Shown here: positions 8,742 to 17,536 of the stretch, piece by piece | How positions within the stretch are numbered: position 1 is the stretch's first letter | Layout of the letters: each line of letters begins with the position of its first letter | From: Massilia sp. erpn | Lineage (GTDB): Bacteria; Pseudomonadota; Gammaproteobacteria; Burkholderiales; Burkholderiaceae_D | Assembly: GCF_024400215.1 (NCBI RefSeq) | Contig: NZ_CP053748.1 | Coordinates: 2,728,001 to 2,792,000, forward strand | Direction: 5' to 3' | Length of the DNA stretch: 64,000 nucleotides | The notes under the pieces: generated by a model | Databases searched by the model: none | What the model was told of the DNA's origin: nothing | What the model saw: the letters and a program-made list of their open reading frames with translations, nothing else | Made by a program: the position numbers and the translations under genes

Positions 8742-9623
8742 GTGAAGTATTTAAGAGACAATCTGTTCCTCTGCATCGCCATCGGTGTTTCGCTGGCGGC
8801 CCACGCGGCCATGCTGACGGTGCACTTCGTCGCGCCGAAGGACTTCAAGATCGAGCCCACCGATCCGGGCCTGGAAGTCATCCTCGTCAACGCCAAGCAC
8901 AATAAGAAGCCGCTCAAGGCGGACGCCCTGGCCCAGGCCAATCTGGATGGCGGCGGCAATGCCGACGCCGGGCGCGCCAAGTCGCCCCTGCCCGATATGC
9001 GCAAGATGGAGTCGGGCGACAGCATCAAGGCCACCAAGCGCCGCATCGCCGAGCTGGAAGAGTTGCAGAAAAAACTCCTGACCCAGGTGAAGGACAGCCC
9101 CGTCGCCGCGCCGCCCGTCACGGAAAAGAACAAGCCCGACCCGCTGCCCAACGGCGCCGACCTGATCGACAGCAGCAAGGCGCTGGCGCGCATGGCGGCC
9201 GAGATCACCCAGACCATCGACGACCAGAACAAGCGTCCGCGCAAGACGCGCATCACGCCCAGCACTCAGGAAGTGGGCTATGCCCAGTACTACAAGGAAT
9301 TCCAGCAGCGCGTGGAAACCATCGGCACGCTGAACTTCCCGCAAAAGAACGGGCGCAAGCTGTATGGCGAGCTGGTGGTGAACATCCCCATCTTCCAGGA
9401 CGGCACCATCTATATGAAGGAAGGCGGCGCCCGCGTCGAACAAAGCTCGGGCAATCCAGCGCTGGACGAAGCTGCGCTGGCCATCGTGCGCCGCGCCGCG
9501 CCCTTCGGCAAATTCCCGTCCAAAATGCTGTCCAAGGATAAGGATGATTTGTGGATCATCATCACCCGCTTCAAATTCACGCGCGAGGAGAAGCTGGAAG
9601 CGAATCTGGGCGGCGTCAATTGA
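8742..9623 (+). CDS. TonB-family energy-transducer-like protein
   Basis: The 293-residue protein has a very short cytoplasmic N-terminus and one membrane segment (about residues 7-28, LFLCIAIGVSLAAHAAML). A long charged periplasmic region follows, with a probable coiled coil near KRRIAELEELQKK. The C-terminal TonB-type domain (about 200-280) includes YGELVVNIPIFQDGTI and GNPALDEAALAIVRRAAPF. Such proteins link the proton-motive force to outer-membrane receptors, but no ExbBD is nearby. The GTG at 8742 is preferred because the reading frame upstream overlaps the ribonuclease gene and lacks a credible N-terminus. Confidence 0.82.
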   Translation: MKYLRDNLFLCIAIGVSLAAHAAMLTVHFVAPKDFKIEPTDPGLEVILVNAKHNKKPLKADALAQANLDGGGNADAGRAKSPLPDMRKMESGDSIKATKRRIAELEELQKKLLTQVKDSPVAAPPVTEKNKPDPLPNGADLIDSSKALARMAAEITQTIDDQNKRPRKTRITPSTQEVGYAQYYKEFQQRVETIGTLNFPQKNGRKLYGELVVNIPIFQDGTIYMKEGGARVEQSSGNPALDEAALAIVRRAAPFGKFPSKMLSKDKDDLWIIITRFKFTREEKLEANLGGVN

Positions 9624-9650
9624 ATCCACTCTACCCAAACGGAGTCTGAT

Positions 9651-10469
9651 TTGGACCGCTACTGCGTCTTCGGCAATCCCATCGCCCACAGCAAATCGCC
9701 TGAAATCCACACCGCCTTCGCCGCCCAGACCGGCCAGCAGCTGAGCTACGAAAAGCGCCTGGCGCCGCTGGACGGCTTCGCCGCCGCCGTGCAAGCCTTC
9801 ATCGCCGCAGGCGGCAAGGGCGCCAATGTGACCGTGCCCTTCAAGCTCGAAGCGCACGCCCTGGCCGACGCGCTCACCGTGCGCGCCCAGGCGGCCGGCG
9901 CGGTCAACACCCTGGTGTTCAGCGAGCAGGGCATCATCGGCGACAACACCGATGGCGCCGGCCTGGTCAACGATATCGTGCGCAATGCGGGCGTGGCCAT
10001 TGCCGGCAGGCGCGTGCTGCTGCTGGGCGCGGGCGGCGCGGCGCGCGGCGTGGTGCTGCCGCTGCTGGAGCACCGTCCGGCCGCGCTGCTCATTGCCAAC
10101 CGCACTGTCGCCACGGCGCAAGCCCTGGTGCAGCAGTTTTCCGCGCTGGCGGGCGAGGGCGTGCTCTCAGCCTGCGGCTTCGCCGAAGTCCAGGGCCAGT
10201 ACGATATCGTCATCAATGCCACCTCGGCCAGTCTGAGCGCCGAACTGCCGCCGCTGCCGCCGTCCGCCTTTGCGCCCGGCGCGCTGGCGCTGGACATGAT
10301 GTATGGGAAGGAACCCACCGTCTTCCTGCGCTTTGCCGCCAGCCATGGCGCCGCCCCGCGCGACGGCCTGGGCATGCTGGTCGAACAGGCTGCCGAAGCC
10401 TTTGAAGTCTGGCGCGGCCTGCGTCCCGCCACCACCGATTTACTGCAACAACTGCGTACAAAACTATGA
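9651..10469 (+). CDS. aroE: Shikimate dehydrogenase
   Basis: AroE reduces 3-dehydroshikimate to shikimate with NADPH. The 272-residue product begins [19 protein letters not shown] after a TTG start, which is supported by GGAG six bases upstream. It carries [10 protein letters not shown] with the catalytic lysine, [11 protein letters not shown] and the nucleotide-binding loop [10 protein letters not shown]. It follows the TonB-family gene by 27 bases and overlaps mtgA by 4 bases (ATGA, 10466-10469). Confidence 0.96.
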   Translation: MDRYCVFGNPIAHSKSPEIHTAFAAQTGQQLSYEKRLAPLDGFAAAVQAFIAAGGKGANVTVPFKLEAHALADALTVRAQAAGAVNTLVFSEQGIIGDNTDGAGLVNDIVRNAGVAIAGRRVLLLGAGGAARGVVLPLLEHRPAALLIANRTVATAQALVQQFSALAGEGVLSACGFAEVQGQYDIVINATSASLSAELPPLPPSAFAPGALALDMMYGKEPTVFLRFAASHGAAPRDGLGMLVEQAAEAFEVWRGLRPATTDLLQQLRTKL

Positions 10470-11179
10470 CAAAAACGCGCAACAAACCTGGCCGCTTCGC
10501 CTGGGTGAAGTGGGTCTTCATCATTCCCGTCGCCCTGTTCCTGGCGGTACAGGCTTACTTCTTCGTGCAGATCTGGTGGTGGGTCGACCACAACCCGAGC
10601 ATGACCTCTTTCATGCGCGAGCAGCAGTCTGCCCTGCGCGAAAAGAATCCGGACGCGAATATCCAGCAGCAGTGGGTGCCTTACAACCGCATCTCGAAAA
10701 ACCTGAAACGCGCCATCATCGCCTCGGAAGACGCCAACTTCTCCGAACATGAAGGCGTGGACTGGGACGCCCTGCAAAAAGCCTACGAGACCAACCAGAA
10801 GCGCAAGAAAGTGGCGCGCGGCGGCTCCACCATCACCCAGCAGCTGGCCAAGAACCTGTTCCTGTCCGGTTCGCGCAGCTATCTGCGCAAGGGCCAGGAA
10901 CTGATCATCACCTACATGCTGGAGGCGCTGATGGACAAGGAGCGCATCTTCGAGATCTACCTGAACGTGGTGGAATTCGGCAAAGGCATCTTCGGCGCCG
11001 AAGCGGCGGCCAAGCATTACTACGGCATCCCGGCGTCCAAGCTGGGCGCGGCCCAAGCCGCGAAACTGGCCGTGATGCTGCCCAACCCGCGCTATTACGA
11101 CGGCCACCGCGATTCCAGCTATCTGGCGCGACGCACCGGCACCATCCTCAAGCGCATGGGATCGGCCGAACTGCCTTGA
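10466..11179 (+). CDS. mtgA: Monofunctional biosynthetic peptidoglycan transglycosylase
   Basis: MtgA polymerises lipid II into glycan strands. The 237-residue protein has one N-terminal membrane anchor (about residues 15-38) and a GT51 domain with [16 protein letters not shown], where E88 is the expected catalytic glutamate. [16 protein letters not shown] and [15 protein letters not shown] follow in the usual spacing. There is no transpeptidase domain. It is translationally coupled to aroE. Confidence 0.96.
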   Translation: MTKTRNKPGRFAWVKWVFIIPVALFLAVQAYFFVQIWWWVDHNPSMTSFMREQQSALREKNPDANIQQQWVPYNRISKNLKRAIIASEDANFSEHEGVDWDALQKAYETNQKRKKVARGGSTITQQLAKNLFLSGSRSYLRKGQELIITYMLEALMDKERIFEIYLNVVEFGKGIFGAEAAAKHYYGIPASKLGAAQAAKLAVMLPNPRYYDGHRDSSYLARRTGTILKRMGSAELP

Positions 11180-11258
11180 TGGTGGGGCGGAGTGCGCACT
11201 CAGCCCGCATAGACCGAAAATAGCCGAAGTTCGGGCCAGGGCAGCAAAAAATAGCACG

Positions 11259-11278
11259 CCGGGGTGGCCTCGCCCCGG
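11259..11278 (+). terminator. Weak hairpin downstream of mtgA
   Basis: CCGGGG and CCCCGG form a perfect 6-base stem around an 8-base loop, followed by GCTTTGCG. It could end mtgA transcription, but the T tract is short. The rest of the 173-base gap to corA shows only a possible TACACT -10 box near 11290. Confidence 0.35.
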
Positions 11279-11352
11279 GCTTTGCGAGTACACTTGCGCT
11301 GTTTTGTTTTCCGCGCGGCAGCGCCTGAACCCACCGTCGGCTGAGAGTGCCT

Positions 11353-12321
11353 ATGATTAATGTTTTCGTTCTACAAAATGGCCGGCTCAATCAGGTGCCC
11401 ATTGAGACGCGCGAAGACCTTGAGCAAGCGGCGCCGGTGTGGGTCGACCTGACCGATCCGACCGAAGACGAACGCGCCTGGGTCAAAGCCATTTACGGCG
11501 TGATCCTGCCGGGCGAAGACGAAGTCAAAGACATTGAAGCCTCGGCGCGCTATTACGAAGCCGAAAACGGCGACCTTCACCTGCGCACCGACTTCCTGCT
11601 GGAAGAAGACGACGGCCCCTCGCGCGTGGTCACCGTGGCCTTCATCCTGGCCAAGAAAATGCTGTTCTCCGTGCACACCGACGACCTGCCGGTGTTCCGT
11701 CTGGTGCGCATGCGCGCCCGTTCGCGTCCCGGCTCCATCGCCGACTACATGGACGTGCTGCTCGACCTCTACGCCACCGACGCCGAATACTCGGCCGACG
11801 CGCTGGAAGGCATCTACCAGAAGCTGGAAGAAGTGTCGGGCCGCGTGCTGCAGGAAGAATTCACCGACCAGGACGCGGCCGACGCCCTGAGCGCCATCGC
11901 GCACGAAGAAGACTTGAATGGCCGCATCCGCCGCAATATGATGGATACGCGGCGCGCCGTCAGCTTCCTGATGCGCGGCCGCCTGCTCAATTCCGAGCAG
12001 TTCGAGGAAGCGCGCCAGATTCTGCGCGACATCGAATCGCTGGACGGCCACACCTCCTTCCTGTTCGACAAGATCAACTTCCTGATGGACGCCACCGTCG
12101 GCTTCATCAACATCAACCAGAACAAGATCATCAAGATCTTCTCCGTGGCCAGCGTCGCCTTCCTGCCGCCGACTTTGATCGCCTCGATCTACGGCATGAA
12201 CTTCAAAGGCTGGTTCCCCGAACTCGAATGGTCGATGGGCTACCCCTTCGCCCTCGGCCTGATGGTCTTCAGCGCCATCGCCCCCTTCCTCTACTTCCGC
12301 CACCGCGGCTGGCTCAAGTAA
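11353..12321 (+). CDS. corA: CorA-family magnesium/divalent cation transporter
   Basis: The 322-residue protein has a large acidic cytoplasmic domain and two C-terminal membrane helices. The signature G281-M282-N283 (IYGMNFKG) lies at the end of the first helix, and a short basic C-terminus FRHRGWLK follows. CorA pentamers conduct magnesium, and sometimes cobalt or nickel, into the cytoplasm. ATG 11353 gives MINVFVLQNGRL and was preferred over a GTG two codons upstream. A palindromic repeat cluster starts 13 bases after the stop. Confidence 0.94.
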   Translation: MINVFVLQNGRLNQVPIETREDLEQAAPVWVDLTDPTEDERAWVKAIYGVILPGEDEVKDIEASARYYEAENGDLHLRTDFLLEEDDGPSRVVTVAFILAKKMLFSVHTDDLPVFRLVRMRARSRPGSIADYMDVLLDLYATDAEYSADALEGIYQKLEEVSGRVLQEEFTDQDAADALSAIAHEEDLNGRIRRNMMDTRRAVSFLMRGRLLNSEQFEEARQILRDIESLDGHTSFLFDKINFLMDATVGFININQNKIIKIFSVASVAFLPPTLIASIYGMNFKGWFPELEWSMGYPFALGLMVFSAIAPFLYFRHRGWLK

Positions 12322-12333
12322 GCCCCTGCAGCT

Positions 12334-12382
12334 GAGCTCGTGTCCACCTTGGGGTCAGACCCCCATCGGACACGGCCTGAGC
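12334..12382. repeat. Palindromic intergenic repeat A1
   Basis: Outer arms GAGCTCGTGTCC and GGACACGGCCTGAGC surround an inner palindrome GGGGTCAGACCCC. It lies 13 bases after the corA stop. Its sequence is close to the reverse complement of A3, so A1 and A3 flank A2 in opposite orientation, as in BIME-type arrays. Confidence 0.85.
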
Positions 12383-12410
12383 TATGGAATGGCCCGCTTA
12401 TCGCCGCGTT

Positions 12411-12450
12411 CGTGCCTACCTTGGTACCTGACACTGAAATGGACACAAGC
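12411..12450. repeat. Palindromic intergenic repeat A2 (degenerate)
   Basis: CGTGCCTACCTTGGTACC, TGACACTGAA and TGGACACAAGC resemble the TGTCC / GGTGCCTGACACC / GGACA plan of the family, but with mismatches in both arms. It lies between A1 and A3. Confidence 0.55.
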
Positions 12451-12470
12451 TCTGCTGCTGGTCTATGGAC

Positions 12471-12517
12471 GAGTTCGTGTCCGATTGGGGTCTGACCCCA
12501 AGGTGGACACGGGCTCG
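12471..12517. repeat. Palindromic intergenic repeat A3
   Basis: GAGTTCGTGTCCGATT, then the inner palindrome GGGGTCTGACCCC, then AAGGTGGACACGGGCTCG. It ends 10 bases before the stop codon of the convergent gene at 12528, so the A cluster fills the space between two converging genes. Confidence 0.85.
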
Positions 12518-12527
12518 GCTACGGCGC

Positions 12528-13028
12528 TTATGCGGTGAGGCGCGGGCGGAAGTCGAGGGAGAGGGTGCTGCAGTAGGGGATGGCTTGCCATTGCTGGTTT
12601 AGCGCCTGGGCTTGCTCGAATAGCGTGTTGTGCACGTCGATCGGGCTGAGGTCGAAGGGGCGCTTGCCGCGTGCTTCGCAGGCGGCGGCGGTCAGGCTCA
12701 GGAAGCTGGGCAGGTCGAAAGCGCCTGCCAGCAACTGGGCGTGCAGGCCGTCGACGATGGATTCGGCCTGGATCAGCTGTTCTTCGGCGCGCTGGTTGCC
12801 GGCCGTATGGGCAGCATCCTGGGCGGCATCCGCTTCAGCGCCATGGGCGACGCGACTCAGGAAGCCGTGGTGCAGGGGCAGGGCCGATTCCACCACGTAA
12901 TGCAGCAGGTCGCGCGGCAGGCTGCTTTGGCGCGGCATGCGGATTTCGGCGGCGCTGCCGTTGTTGCGGACCAGGCGCAGCACGTCGAATTGGTCGTGGC
13001 GGGAGCGTTTCTCAGCGATCAGGATCAT
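12528..13028 (-). CDS. Uncharacterised 166-residue protein
   Basis: The reading frame from ATG 13028 gives MILIAEKRSRHDQFDVLRLV and looks soluble and largely helical, with no signal peptide or membrane span. I recognise no family or catalytic motif. An upstream in-frame start at 13094 exists but gives a Cys/Thr-rich leader that looks non-coding. No strong Shine-Dalgarno was seen for either. It lies 69 bases downstream of the membrane-protein gene at 13098-14138 on the same strand, so co-transcription is plausible. Confidence 0.6.
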   Translation of the reverse strand: MILIAEKRSRHDQFDVLRLVRNNGSAAEIRMPRQSSLPRDLLHYVVESALPLHHGFLSRVAHGAEADAAQDAAHTAGNQRAEEQLIQAESIVDGLHAQLLAGAFDLPSFLSLTAAACEARGKRPFDLSPIDVHNTLFEQAQALNQQWQAIPYCSTLSLDFRPRLTA

Positions 13029-13097
13029 GACAGGTGGGGCAATAATTCTGTAGGTGCAAGTATGCGCCGTGCAGCCGTCAGAAAAACTCACCAAAAA

Positions 13098-14138
13098 TCA
13101 CTTTTCATCTGCCATCTGCACCAGCCGCGCCTGCAAGGCCTGCAGGAAGGCTTGCGGCCGGTCCAGGCCGAGGCAGATGCGCTGCACCGGCTGCATGCCG
13201 CCGAGGAAACCGGGCAATTCGCTGCCAGGGTGCAGCCGCAGCTCGACATTCGGCTCCCCCATCTGCTCTAAACGCCGCGTGCCGCGTTCGCGCTGCACCG
13301 GCCCGCGCAGCGGCGCGGCGGATGCCAGCATGGCGTAGGGAATGCGCGCATCGGGTGCAAACAGGCCGCAGCGCAGCAGCAGGGCATCGCGCCCCAATGA
13401 AATGGGTCGGCGCAGGGTGGCACGGTATTCGGCCAGCAGATACAGCAGGCCAAATACCGTGAGGGCGCTGATCAGCCAAGCTACGGCGGGCGCGGCGAGA
13501 AAATGCAGCAGCGCATGGCCCAGCGGGATTTCGAAGATAATCAGGAAAATAAAGCCGAGCTGGTTGGAGGCATTGCCGCCATTTTGCGCATAACTGAAAT
13601 GCTGCTCGCCTTCGTATTGAATCGTCTTATTCTTTTTCAGCAGCAGGCCATAAAACCAGATTTTGGCGTCGAATAAGATGATGCGGCTGATAGGGCTGTC
13701 GCCCAGGCCTCCAATAACTTGCCGCTCCAGCATGCTGTCCACATCGCCCGATATGCGCAGCAGTTTCCAGGTCTGATAAACCAGCCAGCCGACCAGGGTG
13801 AATTCGGCAATCACCATTAAACCGGCCAGATAAGGTCGCACATTCTCCAGCTCTTGCCAAAGGATTTTGCTTTCGTCGGGAATGGCGAAACTGCCGAAGC
13901 CTATGCCGCCGATGCACAGCGCAGTGGTCTTGAATAGGAAATCTTTGAGGCCGGGGCGGAAAATCAGGTAATACAGCAGGGGCAGGAAAAGCACGGTATC
14001 GAATAAGAGCGGCCATTCTTCGATCTTGCGGCCATATTCATTCAACAGCGTGGCGGTATTGAGCAGGGCGTAATGTCCGCTATATACCAGCAGCACCAGA
14101 AAGCCAAACAGCAATTGTTTGCGCAAGCTGAAAACCAT
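13098..14138 (-). CDS. Uncharacterised multi-pass membrane protein
   Basis: The 346-residue protein starts after a strong GGAGGAG ribosome binding site. It has hydrophobic segments near residues 8-28, 44-62, 72-86, 104-122 and a pair around 197-240. The C-terminal 100 residues are soluble and Arg-rich, beginning near RATLRRPISLGRDALLLRCG, and could form a PH-like domain, though this is only an impression. The gene is visibly richer in A+T than its neighbours. No known family is recognised; it shares its strand with the unknown gene downstream. Confidence 0.7.
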   Translation of the reverse strand: MVFSLRKQLLFGFLVLLVYSGHYALLNTATLLNEYGRKIEEWPLLFDTVLFLPLLYYLIFRPGLKDFLFKTTALCIGGIGFGSFAIPDESKILWQELENVRPYLAGLMVIAEFTLVGWLVYQTWKLLRISGDVDSMLERQVIGGLGDSPISRIILFDAKIWFYGLLLKKNKTIQYEGEQHFSYAQNGGNASNQLGFIFLIIFEIPLGHALLHFLAAPAVAWLISALTVFGLLYLLAEYRATLRRPISLGRDALLLRCGLFAPDARIPYAMLASAAPLRGPVQRERGTRRLEQMGEPNVELRLHPGSELPGFLGGMQPVQRICLGLDRPQAFLQALQARLVQMADEK

Positions 14139-14265
14139 ATCTCCTCCAGCCGATGAGATGGGAACGCGACCTATTCTACGCGGCTATGGCTGGGCCTGCA
14201 TGAAGACGCCGCTGCCATGCCAGTTCTCTGCGCGATCAGACTGGAATCTGGCATGAAATGGCCGT

Positions 14266-14290
14266 AAAAAAGCCCGCATGGCGCGGGCTT
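14266..14290 (-). terminator. Rho-independent terminator of hemL
   Basis: Read on the minus strand, AAGCCCGC-gccat-GCGGGCTTTTTT forms a 6-base GC stem followed by six T residues. It lies 22 bases after the hemL stop codon. This is the clearest intrinsic terminator in the window. Confidence 0.88.
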
Positions 14291-14311
14291 CCGGGATGAG
14301 GGCGAGGCAGC

Positions 14312-15598
14312 TCAGTCCAGCTTGGCAAACACGCGGCGCGCGGCGGCGATGGTTTCGTCGATCACCGCATCGTCGTGCTGCGCCGAAACGAAGCCGGCTT
14401 CAAACGCGGCCGGCGCGAAATACACGCCTTCATCCAGCATCATATGGAAGAAGGTATTGAATTTGGCGCGGTCGCCCGCCATCATTTCCGCGTAGTTATT
14501 CGGCGGGGTGGCACTGAAATACAGGCCGAACATGCCGCCTTCGGAATCGGCGCAGAAAGTAATGCCGGCTTCTTTGGCCGCTGCGGTTAATCCCGTGGCC
14601 AGGCGCTTGGCGCTGGCGGCGAGTTTATCGTAGAAGCCTGGCTGTTGAATCAGTTTCAGCGTGGTCATGCCGGCGGCCACCGCCACCGGATTACCGGAGA
14701 GGGTGCCGGCTTGATATACCGCACCCAATGGCGCCATTTTCGACATCAATTCGGCGCTGCCGCCGAATGCAGCCACCGGCAGGCCGCCGCCAATCACTTT
14801 TCCCAAGGCGGTCAAATCCGGCTTAATGCCGTACAGCGCTTGCGCGCCGCCCAGGCCGACACGGAAACCGCACATGACTTCATCGAAAATCAGAATCGCG
14901 CCGTATTTGCTGCACAAATTGCGCAGCGCTTGCAGGAATTCCGGTGCGGCCTTGATCAGATTCATATTGCCGGCCACCGGTTCCACGATGACGCAGGCAA
15001 TTTCCTCGCCCATATTGGCGAAGGCTTCTTCGATCTGGGCGACATTGTTATAGTCCAGCACCAGGGTGTGCTTGACGAAATCTTCCGGCACGCCGGCCGA
15101 GGTCGGATTACCGAAGGTCAGCAGGCCGCTACCCGCTTTCACCAGCAGGGAATCGGCGTGGCCGTGGTAGCAGCCTTCGAACTTGACGATCTTGTCGCGG
15201 CCGGTGGCGCCGCGCGCCAGGCGCAGGGCGCTCATGGTCGCTTCGGTGCCGGAGGACACCAGGCGCACCTGCTCGATGGACGGCACCAGGCGGCAGATTT
15301 CCTCGGCCATCTCGATCTCCGCCTCGGTCGGGGCGCCGAAGGACAGGCCGCGCGTGGCCGCTTCCTGCACCGCCTTCACCACTTCGGGATGGGCGTGGCC
15401 GACGATGGCCGGCCCCCAGGAACCGATGTAATCGATATAACGTTTGCCGTCCGCATCCCAGAAATACGGCCCTTCGGCGCGGGTGATGAAGCGCGGCGTG
15501 CCGCCCACCGAGCGGAAGGCGCGCACCGGGGAGTTGACGCCGCCTGGAGTGGTTTTCTGGGCGCGGGCAAACAGCGTATCGTTCTTGGAAGTAGTCAT
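14312..15598 (-). CDS. hemL: Glutamate-1-semialdehyde 2,1-aminomutase
   Basis: HemL is the PLP enzyme that makes 5-aminolevulinate from glutamate-1-semialdehyde in the C5 route to heme. The 428-residue product begins [20 protein letters not shown]. It has [27 protein letters not shown] with the PLP-contacting aspartate, and [15 protein letters not shown] with the PLP lysine near residue 266. ATG 15598 was chosen over an upstream in-frame start because it restores the family N-terminus. The thiD-like stop lies 7 bases upstream, so the two probably form an operon. Confidence 0.97.
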   Translation of the reverse strand: MTTSKNDTLFARAQKTTPGGVNSPVRAFRSVGGTPRFITRAEGPYFWDADGKRYIDYIGSWGPAIVGHAHPEVVKAVQEAATRGLSFGAPTEAEIEMAEEICRLVPSIEQVRLVSSGTEATMSALRLARGATGRDKIVKFEGCYHGHADSLLVKAGSGLLTFGNPTSAGVPEDFVKHTLVLDYNNVAQIEEAFANMGEEIACVIVEPVAGNMNLIKAAPEFLQALRNLCSKYGAILIFDEVMCGFRVGLGGAQALYGIKPDLTALGKVIGGGLPVAAFGGSAELMSKMAPLGAVYQAGTLSGNPVAVAAGMTTLKLIQQPGFYDKLAASAKRLATGLTAAAKEAGITFCADSEGGMFGLYFSATPPNNYAEMMAGDRAKFNTFFHMMLDEGVYFAPAAFEAGFVSAQHDDAVIDETIAAARRVFAKLD

Positions 15599-15605
15599 AG
15601 TCGTT

Positions 15606-16442
15606 TCAATGGGGGTTGTGCAGCTTGAAAAAACGGTTGGGCACCAGCTTGCCCATGCCATGGCGCTGGGCGTGGGCCAGGGCGCCGAAGGTGTATTGCT
15701 GGGCCAGATCGACGGCTTGCGGCGTTTCCGCGCCCAGGGCCATGAAGGCGGCGATCGCGCCCGACAGCGTACCGCCGGCGCCGAGGAAGGAGCCGGGCAG
15801 GTGCTGCCAGCGGTCGTGACGCACCACGCCGCCGGCGCCGTACAGGGTATTGGCGCGCAGCGAGGCGTCGCTCGGCCCCTTGCCGGCCGGGGTGCCCGTC
15901 ACCAGCACGTATTCGCAACCCAGATCGATCAGGTGCTGGGCGTCGTCGGCCGTGGTTTCGCCGTTGCCCAGGTCGCGCCAGGTCTCAGCCAGGCGGCCCA
16001 GCTCCACCTGCGACAGCATCAGCAGGGTCGCCTGCGGCACCAGCAGCTGGCGCAGCACGGTGAGCATTTCGTCCATATCCTCGCCTTCTGGCAGCTCCGG
16101 CAGGCGTGAGCCGAAGGGATCGAGGATCAGGGGCGCATCCGGGTAGTCCGACACCACCTCGGCGATGGCCGAGATATGCTCCATATTATCCAGCGCGCCG
16201 ATCTTGAAGGCCGCTACCTCCACGTCTTCCAGCACCACGCGGGCCTGGTCGGCCACCCAGTCCGGGTCCACATGCTGCTGGTCTTCGACGCCGGCGCTGT
16301 CGCCGATAAGCAGGGCGGTGGTCACGCCGAAGCCCTGGCAGTGCAGGGCCGAGAAGGTGGCCAGATCGGCGTGGACGCCAATCGCGCCGATCGGATCGGC
16401 GGCGCCAAATGTCAGGATGAGGGGCGAAGTTTGGTTTTGCAC
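15606..16442 (-). CDS. ThiD-like protein with degenerate active site
   Basis: The 278-residue protein has the overall layout of hydroxymethylpyrimidine/phosphomethylpyrimidine kinase (ribokinase fold): an N-terminal [20 protein letters not shown] segment and a C-terminal [18 protein letters not shown]. The usual GSDSSGGAG start is altered. In the anion-hole motif GxGCT the catalytic cysteine position is G224. Kinase activity is therefore doubtful, and a regulatory or altered-substrate role is possible. It is upstream of hemL on the same strand and diverges from rubredoxin. Confidence 0.72.
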   Translation of the reverse strand: MQNQTSPLILTFGAADPIGAIGVHADLATFSALHCQGFGVTTALLIGDSAGVEDQQHVDPDWVADQARVVLEDVEVAAFKIGALDNMEHISAIAEVVSDYPDAPLILDPFGSRLPELPEGEDMDEMLTVLRQLLVPQATLLMLSQVELGRLAETWRDLGNGETTADDAQHLIDLGCEYVLVTGTPAGKGPSDASLRANTLYGAGGVVRHDRWQHLPGSFLGAGGTLSGAIAAFMALGAETPQAVDLAQQYTFGALAHAQRHGMGKLVPNRFFKLHNPH

Positions 16443-16471
16443 GGCGGGTAGATTAAGATACCTAATTCGGC

Positions 16472-16477
16472 ATTTTA
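16472..16477 (-). promoter_or_regulatory. Probable -10 box for thiD-like/hemL
   Basis: On the minus strand AAGTAAAATGCCG contains TAAAAT 30 bases before the thiD-like start, in the 56-base divergent gap shared with the rubredoxin gene. A -35 hexamer is not clear. Confidence 0.45.
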
Positions 16478-16498
16478 CTTGATTGAGGATGGCAGAAC

Positions 16499-16690
16499 GT
16501 GAGTAGCGAGGATACGACCCAAGAATTCCAGACCTGGATGTGCCTGATCTGCGGCTGGATCTACGACGAAGCGGCCGGTCTGCCGGACGAAGGCATCGCC
16601 CCTGGAACGCGCTGGGCCGACGTGCCCATGAACTGGGCCTGCCCCGAATGCGGCGCCCGTAAGGACGATTTCGAGATGGTCAAGATCTGA
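16499..16690 (+). CDS. Rubredoxin
   Basis: The 63-residue protein has the two iron-binding pairs C15-x-x-C18 (MCLICGW) and C48-x-x-C51 (ACPECGA), the GxxYDE turn and the conserved DDFEMV end. Rubredoxins are small one-iron electron carriers, and the partner here is not evident. The GTG start at 16499 is supported by GAGGAT upstream. Short gaps separate it from the thiD-like gene (divergent) and from pilG (61 bases, same strand). Confidence 0.95.
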   Translation: MSSEDTTQEFQTWMCLICGWIYDEAAGLPDEGIAPGTRWADVPMNWACPECGARKDDFEMVKI

Positions 16691-16751
16691 AACGCCCGCC
16701 CAGGCGCGGCGCCCTGTGCTATCGTGTGGATAACATCCCGGTGAAACGACT

Positions 16752-17153
16752 ATGACGACTACGCCGCAAGCGACAGGTTTGAAAATCATGGTGATCGACG
16801 ATAGCAGCACCATCCGCCGTTCCGCCGAGATTTTCCTGAGCCAGGCCGGCTACCAGGTGCTGCTGGCCGAAGACGGCTTCGACGCCCTAGCCAAGATCAG
16901 CGACCACCACCCGGACCTGATCTTCTGCGACATCCTGATGCCGCGCCTGGACGGTTACCAGACCTGCGCCTTGATCAAGAAAAGCACGCGTTTTCACACC
17001 ACCCCGGTGCTGATGCTGTCCTCCAAGGACGGCTTGTTCGACCGCGCGCGCGGCGCCATGGTCGGCTCGGCGGCGTATCTGACCAAACCTTTTACCAAAG
17101 ACAGCCTGCTGGCGGCGGTGCGCGAGCACACGGCCGGCGCGGCAGGCGCATAA
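16752..17153 (+). CDS. pilG: PilG-type single-domain response regulator
   Basis: The 133-residue protein is a lone receiver domain with the acidic pair IDD near residue 16, phosphoacceptor D60 in FCDILMP and the conserved lysine in YLTKPF. In the Pil-Chp system PilG receives phosphate from the ChpA kinase and promotes pilus extension. Its place as first gene before pilH, pilI, pilJ and chpA supports the assignment. Confidence 0.9.
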   Translation: MTTTPQATGLKIMVIDDSSTIRRSAEIFLSQAGYQVLLAEDGFDALAKISDHHPDLIFCDILMPRLDGYQTCALIKKSTRFHTTPVLMLSSKDGLFDRARGAMVGSAAYLTKPFTKDSLLAAVREHTAGAAGA

Positions 17154-17169
17154 GACCAGCGAGGCAAGC

Positions 17170-17535
17170 ATGGCCATCCAAAAAATCCTGATCGTCGACG
17201 ATTCGCCCACCGAACGTTACTACCTCACCGATATCCTGGTGAAGAACGGCTTTTCCGTCACCACCGCCGAAAACGGCGAGGAGGCGCTGGACAAGATCAA
17301 GGCCGACAAGCCGGAGCTGATCCTGATGGACGTGGTGATGCCGGGCGCGAACGGTTTCCAGGTCACGCGCACCATCGCCCGCGATCCCGCCCTGCAGGAC
17401 GTGCCGGTGATTATCTGCTCCAGCAAGAACCAGGAAACCGACAAGATCTGGGGCATGCGCCAGGGCGCCAGGGACTATCTGATCAAACCGGTGGTGGCGG
17501 CGGAATTGCTGGCGAAGATCGCGGCCCTCGGCTGA
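17170..17535 (+). CDS. pilH: PilH-type single-domain response regulator
   Basis: The 121-residue receiver domain has IVDDSPTERYY, phosphoacceptor D54 in LMDVVMPG and the lysine in YLIKPV. In Pseudomonas PilH antagonises or drains phosphate from PilG and favours pilus retraction. It starts 16 bases after pilG and ends one base before the pilI start, so the cluster is tightly packed. Confidence 0.9.
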   Translation: MAIQKILIVDDSPTERYYLTDILVKNGFSVTTAENGEEALDKIKADKPELILMDVVMPGANGFQVTRTIARDPALQDVPVIICSSKNQETDKIWGMRQGARDYLIKPVVAAELLAKIAALG

Positions 17536-17536
17536 C

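Noticed and set aside
6497..9265. Minus-strand open frame of 922 residues opposite the ribonuclease
   Set aside because: It spans several plus-strand genes and has no recognisable motif; it is a shadow of GC-rich coding sequence.
8217..9623. Longer version of the TonB-family protein starting inside the ribonuclease gene
   Set aside because: The first 175 residues are an out-of-frame reading of the ribonuclease 3' end. The membrane helix directly after GTG 8742 marks the true N-terminus.
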